Assembly (NCBI GenBank): GCA_030141605.1
Contig: JAQGDQ010000001.1
Location: forward strand, 374,001-434,000
Length of the DNA stretch: 60,000 bases
Direction of reading: 5' to 3'
Source: Tubiluchus corallicola
Lineage: Eukaryota > Priapulida > Priapulimorpha > Priapulimorphida > Tubiluchidae
Shown here: positions 14,101 through 26,100 of the stretch, in pieces
How the letters are laid out: every line of letters starts with the position of its first letter
Numbering within the stretch: position 1 is the first letter of the stretch
Translations under genes and position numbers: made by a program
Notes under the pieces: generated by a model
Seen by the model: only the letters and a program-made list of their open reading frames with translations
Database searches by the model: none
Told to the model about the DNA's origin: nothing

Positions 14101-17100
14101 AATTTTGACGGTAACAATGGTGATGCTTTAAATTTACGACTCAAATCTTAAATTTTATTGTCCTAGTAATTTACTATTTTATTCTCAGAATAAAAAAATA
14201 TCAAGCAGAACAGATCTACCCTCCCTCCCCAAATACAAGAACGTACAATTCCGAAATAACAATAACTCTGCATCTGTACTAAATTCAGCCACTAACCCCA
14301 ATTGTTTGAGCTTAGGTAACTTTGAAAAACAATCGTTGCAATAGTAGAATGAAGGCACATATAATCACAGAATATGATCCTGCAGCATACAATACCACAA
14401 AAAAATTAAGTAAATGAATGGCACTGGAATTTTATGTAGTTTGGCATTTATTTATAGTAGCAAACTAGTTGCACTTAGCAAGTTTCTAGGTAGCTGAAAT
14501 AGAAAACAAAAAAATAAGAAATGCAAACTGCAGGTGCTAATATAATAGCAAGCAGCTTCCTTACTGCAACAGACTAACATTTTTAAGGTACAGTGTTACT
14601 TCCTCAGGTGTGCCATATTTCTTCCTGAGATGCATTAACAAAGCATTTGTTAAGGGTAAGTTTATAACATATTCTCAGCTGCCTTATAGTGCTTGCTAAG
14701 CAACAGAATACTACTGACTTGGCACGAATAAACAGGCCCAATGTTTTATGCTAGATTTCAGTTTCCTAACATTTTTACACTAGATAAAACACCAAGTCCT
14801 GGCAATTCTATGCCATGCCAATAATATTTTTATTATATACCTTTGGAAAATACCATGCAAGGATCTACTGTTTCCAAAATTAAAAAGAACAAAATAGAAC
14901 TAAATAAAAATAAAGTAAGACGAGTGAAGTTAGGTATGTCAGTGATAATAATAACAACAGAATTTCCACCACATTTTCACTGAAAATCTTTTGAAAGAAC
15001 ACCGAAAAAGAAGCGCAACATTTTAGGTATATAATAAGTAATATTATTTGTCAAAATGACACGCAGTGCTGTTAGTGGGAAGTTATGAATTCTGATGAGG
15101 TATGTGAGTGGTATGTACACATGAATAAGCGTGACGATGAAGCTCAACAGCACAGCAAATGCCACCATCATACTGGAACTGCAAGAATCTTTAACATCAC
15201 TTTTGTACAGTGTTGTGTAAAGCTTACCTAGGATGTATACAAAGTAAGAATAAATAAACAACTTCACAAATTGGCTGAAACCTTCGTTCTCTACCAAGTG
15301 TTACTGAAAAATTCTGGGGATAATATTGATTATTACACTCATTAAACGTAGGAAAAAAAGAAATTTTATAACTTGTTTAACCATAAAATCGAAATGAATC
15401 TGTCTATATTTCACAATTAAAAAAGGAAATTCGCAATTCAAATGCACTAACTGCATTACTTGATCATACTTATCTTTAAAAGCTGCATTTAACAAAAACT
15501 GTCATAAATTATAGGTATGAAATTCTGATATCTACCCATTAACTGTAGCATCTGGTTCTTGGCAATTTTTATATAAGTTTTTTTTTATAAAAAAAAATGA
15601 AAAATTCCTAGAAATTTTCAGTAAAAACAAAAGCAAAAAATGAAGGTCTTTAGTCAGTGCACAATTAGCAAAAATATAGTACGAGTAATTAAGCAGAAGT
15701 TCCTTTAAATTATTAGTGATTAGTTAACATTTCACAAACCTGCTAGAGTAAGCATTAAAAAATAGTTAATGCTTATTTACGGATTATCAACGCTAGAATT
15801 TTAACAATTTGCATGTTATACCAAAATGTTTACTAAACACTGATATAACATGTTAAAACTTGTTCACACTTATACACATGTAATAGAATTATGCAATAAA
15901 ACATCTTGATATGATTTTTTGAAAACTCTGTCAAATTTAAATAATGTAGTTGAATATACCATATATATTCTGTATGTTGTAGTCCATATACAACATGTAT
16001 ATTCTGGCATTCATTGGAAAGTACTATTAAGTTAGAATAATGCCACATCAATATAGGAAAACAGAAACGACTATATCGGCTACTGCACTTTACATTTATG
16101 ATCACATGCTACATAACTTATAATAAGTTGAAACCAGCTACCCTCATGTTTTTAACAAGTCTAACAAATGGAGGGCCAAGTTTGTAACTGACTGTGACAA
16201 CATTAATTTCTAAGCTTCTAGATATCTGGTTGTCCATAATCAGAGCTTCCATAAATACGTTATCAAGATGAAGATTCAAAATGACTTTCATGAAATTTAA
16301 GACTACTTGCTAGTTCAATTTTTTTTAACCAGCTTTAGTGCATACCACAAAAAATTTAGTGATATATGCAATTATACTTTTTGTATACTAATTATTTTCT
16401 TAGAATTTTATTAAAAATCCCAAGCAAAGTCATTAAAGCATAATTATTATATTTTTCAAATACATTTTAGTGAGTACTTTGATCCAACATATCACGCAAG
16501 ACAATTAGTAAATAAAATTTCATCTAGAAAAGAAGTGGTAATTTTTGTTGTTTCATCAACTAAAGAAACCAAGTTCATTAATAAACTGATACCTACAGTC
16601 ACATATTTATATATTTTTATTTCAAATCATATCACCGCTTTAAGTCACCAACATCAATTTAGTGAAAAATAAAATTTTCAAATTTCAAAATTTTTATTTT
16701 GAAGAAGATATCGAATACAATACACATTACTGAAAATATGAAAAATTACTCAAGTAACATCAAAGTTATAAAGTTCTGATGTTAAAGAAGCAAGCACGTT
16801 GCCAGATGAAAATTTTTTGGTATGTAACACAACAGCCAAGCCACTTTGCAAGGCCAAATATTTAACAACTCCATAATCTGAGTACCTTACATCCAAAAGC
16901 TGCAAGTTTCAGCACGCATTCGATGGAGAATAGAACAGTGAACGTCATATTCATGTACGACAGTATATCCTGATACAAAGGGTCAGGATCCTTGTGCTGT
17001 AGTCAGTGAAGTGGTGGAGCAGCCAAATCAAACAGATGAAGCAAATGAGGGAAAATTAACTTTTGTTAACTGTCAGTGAGTCAATAGTCTGAGGTGATAT

Positions 17101-20100
17101 TAAAAAATAAGCAGGCAGAAACTAGTCACAAATAAAGGCCGAAAAATGAAAGAATAAAAAAGATTATAACGAAATGATGTGGGTGCACACTTTTAGTTCG
17201 CAAATTTTGGTGAGAGTTTCTGCCTTTTTGGAGAGTGGTAATGTTTAAAAAACATACTAGTATAAAAATAATGGGCAAACTGCATTTGACATAATCATTT
17301 GAAAAAGCAAATTTTCAACAATTCAGTTATAAAGGTTAGCATTGAGAAACAGTGAAAGAAACCTAATTTAAAAAAATGCAATCTACCCATTACATGTACA
17401 GCAGCTATTACAAAAAGGACGGGTCAGTTAGCAACCTTACCCTCACTCCAAAAGCAATCATCTTCAAGATGCACTCAACAGTGAACAAACAGGTGAAAGT
17501 CATATTCAAGTATCTTAGTACTTCTGTGTACTGTTCAGGTTGATTTGCATGCTGAAGAAGCACGCCAAATTGAAAAAACAACAATTTCATCAATTAGGTA
17601 CAGAATCTGTCAATACTTGCTAGTTAACATTTACATTTTTAAAAAACCATGAGTGTTGTAGCAAGAAGAAAGACAATAAAGTTGAATTTCTATTGGTGAT
17701 AGTCAAATACAATTTAGAGATTTCTTAAAGTCTTATAGAAATACTAAGACTGGGGAATGTGAATTCAAGTCTAACTGAGGAATTACCCGAGCAGTAATAT
17801 CGTGTGCATGTTGAGTAAAGTTAAGCTGTTTATGAAATAGATGAGTGGCTGTTCGAAAACTATTCCTGAGCAGGTTCGTCTGGCAATCTGCCACGGTTAC
17901 TTCATTAAAGAAAGAGGTGTATACCTTTGAATTCTGGAGGGCCAAAGCAACTTTGCTTGCTCAGTGTCTCATTTTAGAGGATTTTTCTTGAAAATGAGAT
18001 AAGTATCAATCACCAAACAATTCACTTTTAGTAGTAATCCCTACCATGGTCGATAAAAGGCTTACTGCACTACTTATTTTAGTTTAACAACTAAAATTTA
18101 AATTGATTAAATTGAAAATAAGACTAAATAAAGCAATTTGGATACAGATTATATGAGCAGTTCTTCAAACTGCGGAATGCACTGAGGCCAAAAACTGATA
18201 AAAATATTGCCATTTTGCCAGTCATTTAATATCGGTTGTTATAAACTAAGAATGTCACCCAAAAGTTGCAAAAAAAAAACTAATTCCAGTAAATTCAAAG
18301 AGGCTTTCCTGGTGAACTCGTATATCCAGTTGATGGCTAAAAATTGCTTGCAAATTGAAATATCTTACATATATGAGTAGACAATGAACTATTAAAATGC
18401 TGAAAAGAAAAATCATCCAAACGGTTACTAACAATGTTACTGTGGAAAAATGTTACTAACAAAATTGCCTGTATACAAAACTGACACTATACTTTTATCA
18501 CATTTTGTTATTAAAAAAACAATCAAAATCAAAAGGAAATGTTCAGCTCATACCTTCATCATCAATATTATTGTGTTTAATGATATCATAATCATAATGA
18601 AGTATTCAAAACCAGATGAAACTACTAGTTTCCAGATCCTGAAACGTATAGAATCCTTATCCTCCGGCATATACCTAGCAAATGGCTTCGCATTTATGGC
18701 AAAGTCTATGCACTGTTTCTACAAGAAAAAATGTGAAAACATGAACCTTCGCATATTCTGATCAGTTCAACTTATAACCACTCAAAAATAAAACCAAAAG
18801 AAAATCAAAACTATAAATTTAAGCTTAGGTTTCAATACAAAAAATTAATTTTCAGTATATTGTTTATTCAAGTTCTTATAATTACTAATTAACTAACTAA
18901 TTATTTTTAGGAGCTTGGGTGTCTAAATAATCAAACCTACTATAATACAAAAAATCATATAGAAGCAAAAGGCCGAAAAAAACAGCTGCAGCAAGACAAA
19001 ATACAACTCTACATAAAATATCCTATCAGCCTAGATCAGTGGTTTCCAAACTTTCTCGGACCGTTACCCAAATCGGGAAACCCGGTCGTGTCCATTACCC
19101 CCCACCTAGTACTACTTCTCCAACTCAAAAAGTAAACACACATATATGCCACAAGCAAGCAAAATTATTTATGTTTGCTCGTGACATAAATAAATTTCCA
19201 AGTGTTGTTGTTGTATTGTTGCGAAAACTACGTAAAATGCATTCCGAGCGAAGTTTTAAAAATTTTCAGAGGGGTGCCCGTTACCCCCCAAAAACCATAT
19301 TACCCACGGGGGGTAATTTACCCCTACTTTGGGAACCACTGGCCTAGATAAATTTTAGACAGTACATTCAAGCTATTTTCACTTTCTTAGGTTCCTACCT
19401 TCAAAACAGAACAAAACTTGAGCATTTAACTATGTGCTACGTATTATATGACCTTTAGAACTTTAGAGGATATGTTATAGAACTTTAGAAGCTAACCACT
19501 GTTTTTAGTGCAGTTATAACTAATTATATAGGTAGTCGTTGACTTACGATCATAAAGGTACATAGATCGTAAGTCAAAGATTACCTGGAAATACCTGGTT
19601 TTTGTCAAGCTCTCCATCCATAAGCTCTTTTTCTCCTTGTTCTTGGAAGGTAATAATGATTAAGGCAACAAAGATATTTACAAAGAAGAATGGGAACACG
19701 ATGAAAAATACTATATAGAAGAAAGCCATCTCCATTCGATAGCCGGGTTGTGGACCTTGGTCAATGTATGTGGCATCCATTGAATTCTGCAGCACCCTAA
19801 TAAACCAAAACAATGGAGAAGTTTAGCAGAGTAATTTATATGCAAAAATTAGAGTAGCCAATCACATAACTGAGTGAGGAACACATAAACTATGTCATTT
19901 GACCCCAAAATCATGTAAAGCATAGCTGTTCATGACTGTTTGCCTAATTATTTTCAAATGCAGTTTATGATTGCTTATCACTTATTACTATCATGCACAA
20001 CAACAAAAACCAAACAAAAATGCAGTTACCTAGGCCATCCTTCTCCCGTCTGTACAGTAAATAATGTAAGCATGGCATAACATACATTATCATAATGGAA

Positions 20101-23100
20101 GTCTTGTCTTTTCCATTCTCTTTTCTCCACTTTAGGTGGCTTTTTTTCATCAAGAAAGACAAAATATTCTCCCCTAAAATAACAGAACCACTGTGTAAGA
20201 GTAATCAACATTTTTGTACTTCAAAATCTGCCACGACGTAATGCCTCAGAAAAGATTAAATTTAAATTATTCTCGGGGAAAAAAACAGTAAGTAAGATAA
20301 ACTACTGTAGTGTATATAGCTATAAATAGAAAATGATTTAATCTGTGTTCAGTATATTTAGCAGTCAAATAAGTTAGCCAGATTTTACTTACTGACATTC
20401 ATCTTTCCTGGTTTTGGATAAATCTGTACAATACCAGAATTTTCCATTGAATAACTGCACAGCGATCACAGCGAAAATGAAGTGAAACAGCATATACACT
20501 ATGAGTATGTTAAGCACATTCTTCAACGAATTAATTACACAGTCAAACACAGACTGGAAAAAATAAATGTACCATGTCAAAACACATATACCAGTATAGT
20601 TTATCCTTAATGATTGTCAGGTATTAACATTAGAAAAGGCAAAATAATTTTCAAAATTATTCAAAAGCCAAACAGAAAGACGTGTAACAATATAACGGCT
20701 ATATTTGCAAATATGTATAACACAAATAATTATAAATGTTCTGGTTCTAGAATACTACACAATTTGCTACTATGTGCTCGATACTGGCTTGCATTGTGGA
20801 GAATTGCATAAAAAAGTCCTGGAGCATGTATTTAAAGCATTTCAGTGAATGCTTCACAGAAGTCCAATCTTGTTCAGGACTGCACTTTTCAATTACGGTT
20901 GCATTTCATACTATTACATTTAGAGACCTCAGCAACAATGCGTAGGACTAACCTTAAGTTTTGGCACTCGGTTGATAGTTTTTAAAGGCCTCAGAACTCT
21001 TAACACTCGTAAGGATTTAATAGTGTTCAAGTTCTTGCCAGCACCACCTGTGCTAAATTGACTGAAACAAAAATTAAAACCTGGTTATTAGTTTAGAAAA
21101 TGTAGTAAACATGAAAACCAAGTCTTTAAAATAAAATGACAAACCTTAATCTGAAATTTCTATAACAATAAACAAGCATTTTTGAAAAAAGCTATAAGTT
21201 ACAAGATAAATCATTGTATTAAATGATTAATAAATTAATAATAAGTAATGAGTAATAAGATTAATAAATCAAGACAAGATTACCTAAAGTAGAATGCCAC
21301 AAGGGCACAAACAACAACTAAAGCATCCAAAAGGTTCCAGGGGTCTCTACAGTAGGCTCCGGGGTGAAGAATTACACCCAAATCTATTATCTGTAAAAAA
21401 CAGGTACAAGTACAAAATTATTTAAATAATTTACTTGAGAACCAAAAAGCAACTATAGTTGAAGATTTACTTATTTTGTGAGCTTACCTTCAAAGCCATT
21501 TCTACAGTGAAGACCCCAGTAAAAGCATAATCTAGGTAATTGAGTATTTTGTTACGATTTGCGTCATCATCCACAGGATCTTCCGCTGCCAGAGCTATAC
21601 TGCTTGCACATATGACTAACATGATAAACAAGTCAAAGTAACGTAGGTTGACAATGAAGTGGCACAGTCTTCTAATGCTGAAAAAAGCATTATATCAAGG
21701 GTTTACTTTTGGAAGTGTCTTCAATATCAAACCTAGCTCCAATTCATAATGCAACTAAAAATAGAATGATTTAGTTCAGTTCAGTACAGTTTAGTTTGGC
21801 TTGATTTGATTTGGTTAGATGAGCTTAAGATTGGTCTGGTTTAATTGAGTTTACTAGAGCGAAGAAGCTAAGTTGCTTACGTTGCAAATTTGGTTTGTTA
21901 AGTTTAAACAATAGAGTTTTATTTTATTCTATGGTGTATTTTTTGTGACAGATAACCATATGCTTCCTATACATTCACACTACTGGTAACATATTATTGT
22001 GCATAGCAAATAACTGAGCAGAAATAACTGAGCAAAAAGTTCCACGACTCTGCAAGTTACAAAGCTGCTATATTTTATAAGATAACATAATTTATATCAC
22101 TCATATAGTTATGCTTAATAATTTACTGGTTAGTTAAACTAAATGGACAAATAACTATCTACTTACGGATTTGTCGAAGAAAGAACGAAACAAGAAGTGT
22201 ACGGCAACATTGGTTTTGGTCCAAAAGGTGGATTGACATCAGTATAAGTATCAATCTCATTTTCAGTTTTACCTCGCAAACTTGTATTGTCTTCTAAAAG
22301 CATAATATTTACAATAAAGCAGTGTATCTACAAAGACTAATAATATTATAACATTACTTCTGAGGAACATCCTTTGTGTAAACAGCATGATAAAAATGAG
22401 TTACAAAGTAGACCCGTGCATATGGAGCAAACGTTGCATTATATTCTTTCAGTGTGGTAACCGAATACAAAAAATCACAAACATTACAAACACGACAAAA
22501 ATCTGGCAGACAAAATTGCTAATCTAGACTAAAAGTGCAGATTAAATGGCTACTAAATTATAAAAAAACTGTTACAGTACTTTGACAATGATAATAATAT
22601 TTTAGTTTTTGAATGGTCTGCTGGGTTGAAACACGAAAATAAAGTGAAAGTGCAGAGAAAACAATTTGCAGAAGAAACAGCCATTTTTATATGCATTTTG
22701 GTACATTACCATTGTCAAAGCTAGAAACAAATAACTCAAATGTAAATGATAATAATAAAGATAAGTTGGTAATGGTAATAATGATAATGACTGTAACACA
22801 GTTGGTACTTTGAACATTGGTAATCAAACTATACAAAAGTGCACTAATATGTTGAAACACTTATCAAAAATAGAAAAGATGCCACTAAAACTATCACATT
22901 AAGACAAAACCTTTTAAATGTATTTTAAATTTCTAATAATCTAAGAATATAATAGCATAAAACTTATACATTTGTGTATCAATTACCATGGAATGTGATA
23001 AATAAACCTGCCTGAATCAGATAGATCCAAGTCTCTTGATACTTCATTATCTATATTAATGTGTTTCTTCTCAACATCTAGTGAAATAGCTATCTCTTTC

Positions 23101-26100
23101 TCTCGGTTATCCTTCCACAAATTTTCTTTCTTATCACTAAAATGTAAAAGTAGATTTAAAGCACTACTCTCACTGAAATAATATTCAGTATTATTTACAT
23201 TTAAATGTAAAGTCATGCAAAGCAAACATACAAGTTAAAGCTTGATCCTGTGGTTCCCTTGTGATCTGCATTATTCTGTGGCGATGGCGGACAGATGTTG
23301 ACTTGTGGTGGTTCAATACCCGTTGTGGAAATTGCAAATTCAGCAGCCAGCTTTTCTTCCTCTTTTTTCTACAAATAAAAGACATGTTTATAAGCCATTA
23401 TTTTTAAACTCTTTAGAAACTATAGGCAGCATAATGCCATCAGTCCGGGGTTTGTTGGCAGGTTACGAAAAGCAAATAAATTGAACAACACAACAATTAA
23501 ATTTTGCTAATGAGGAACCTCTACAATTAGAAATTAAATACTCTACAGTGGCAAATTCCTTCACTATATGAATTACGAGTACATAATTGACACATGAAAA
23601 TGACTTCTAAAACCCTAAAATGATTTTGCCAAACAAAACACAGTGCAAGAACATGAAATTGACAAAAACAACTTCTCAGTTCAAAAATATTGATGTAAGT
23701 GTTACAAATGTACAAACCAATAAGGCAGCAGCTGCAGCAAGCTTTTCTTCCTCAGCTGCGGCATCTTCTTCAGCAGCTGTAAGCTCTTGTGCATTTGCCA
23801 GGTTGTCAACAGCAATAGCCAAGAATACATTAAGTAAGGTATCTAATTTCAGCTATCAAGAAAAATACTTCTGAGTTCAAACATAGATAGGATCTTTAAG
23901 AGATATCAAATTTTTGTGAAAAATTAAATATAAATTCAACATTTTAACACTAACAAGAAATAAACCTTATGTAACCAACATATAAGGATAGCTTTTTTTG
24001 TTCAAAAACACTTAACCTAAATATATCATAAAGGATACAATTACCAAAAAGCACCAACACAATAAAATACAAGCAGGCATACATTCCTCCACCATGTATA
24101 CCTCCTTGTGATTCTATACCAAAATACATTACACTGTTCCAATCTTCACCAGTGAGTATCTGAAATACAAATTTAAAATAGTTAGCATTAGGTTGATGGA
24201 AAGTGCCTCAAAATAATGCCTAGACCACATTATCCTCCAAAACACTGTCAGTCAAAACACGGACATTGAAAACACTGAACACTTGATCACTTTCTACTGA
24301 CAGTTACTTTGCACATAATCATTTATTGAAGGTGTGTTCTTGTTATTTCTGAAATAGTGCCAAGATAGCTTGCATAATGGCAAGTCTTTTTAGCATGTGC
24401 TTCAGAGAGAATATGAAATAAAAAAACAAAGAACTTTTCAAAGAAATAAAGCAGAAAGTTATCAACTATTTCAGGAATTAACAGCGGAAGTACTATGGGC
24501 TTTTTAAATTATATTTGGAACACATCAAGTGTGCTTCGTCATTTATTGGACAAATTTTCATGTCTAATGCTGAAAGAGCAGGTTGTCAAAGCAATATAGC
24601 TACATGTCAATCATTGCAGAAAGAGCATAAAGTACCTGTGCATTTCTTGTACAAGTCTATAAAGCGTAGGCCTACTATAAATTCAGTCTTTTGCAAAAAG
24701 TTCTGCACTCATATATTTGTGAAAAACACATGCTTTTTGTTAGTAATTTGTTATCAGAGACAGCATGTGTTTTGATGCATACTGTAAACAAGCTCTTCTA
24801 GCCGAGTCTCGAGCATGCATCATTACTAGCTGTTCCTTCCGAGAACAATAACTGACACTGACAAAAATCAAGATCAGCTTGATATCATTAAACCTGAATG
24901 ATATCGAAATTTCACTGTCAGTGTCGGTTTCCACACAGCCCCTAAACAGTGATAAACTCAAAACTGACAGTGTTTTGCATGACCGTGTGGACAGCCTATA
25001 AAGGGGAGTTACCCATTTGTGTCACAAATCGCAAAATGTTTATTCAAAATAATCTTTTTGAAGATAACAAATGACACTACTAATGGATGAAATGAATTTA
25101 ATTAGCAAGATTGTTGTTAACACTTGCATCCAGTTTGACTTTAAACTGGTCACAAAAATTTACCTGAAATACTGTAAGTAGAGCTACTGGAAATGTATCA
25201 AAATTACTTCCTGGTCTTCCTTCCTTAAAATTGAAGCTGCAAAAGATAATTGTGCTTCACAGATATCCAACCAAAAGCAAAATAATTGAATGAAATGCTT
25301 TTATATTTACTAACTAATTCAAAATTGTATATATTGTATTATTTTTTGTATAAATTTCTATTGTTATCAATTATCTACATCCACCATTTATATACATATA
25401 AAAGCATTTACAGACATGTAAAATTCGAACCCCCACGCCCACAATAAATGGTAACCAGTAATACATGCAACACACTAAGAGTTGTAAAACATTTAGATCT
25501 ACTGTGACAAAACCAGAAGCTGTTTATCACCTAGTATATTACAAACCTAGAAAACAATGTTCAGCTGTGAATGTTCCTACACTCACACAATGAAATTTTA
25601 TTATGAAGTCTTTTGACTACATTTGTTAAGTTAACGTTACTAGACTCACCCTCCTCCAAACAACTGCATACCAAGCAAGGCAAATATTACAATGAATAAG
25701 AACAACAGAAACAATAAGGACACAATCGAACGCATAGAACTTAAGAGAGATATCACGAGATTTCTTAGAGATGACCAGTATCTGAAAATAAAAAAAATAG
25801 ATGTACACATCAAATCTAAAAAAAGCAATTTAAGATGTCAATAGTGAATTAAATATTTGTTAATTTAGCCAGATGCAAGACATTGCTCACTAAACTTACT
25901 TTGTCACTTTAAAAATACGAAGAAGTCGCAGTGCTCTTAAGACACTGATACCAAATGAACCTTCTTTTAGATGATCCCAGATTATTTCAAATACACTGCC
26001 GACAATGACCTATAAAAATGAATGTTTAGTCATTTCAGTAAAATGTTCATTTTAGCTTAGTCATTTCAGTTTAGTCTATTCCAGAACTGCTTAGTAATTC

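Larger units (their letters stand above)
18719..19594 (-). other. Intron 27 (876 bp) with a hAT-type miniature element and a perfect palindrome
   Basis: Holds the 305-bp transposon at 19,037-19,341 and a 13-bp-armed palindrome next to the exon 27 donor. Apart from these it is plain AT-rich intron. Confidence 0.85.

Noticed and set aside
19582-19587. Alternative GTAATC donor for exon 27
   Set aside because: Leaves phase 1, incompatible with the phase-0 start of exon 28.
24040-24046. Nearer donor GTAATT at the end of exon 17
   Set aside because: Gives LFD-TLLNVF and deletes GN. The GTATCC donor restores FGNYTLLNVF, which is nearly invariant in Cav channels.
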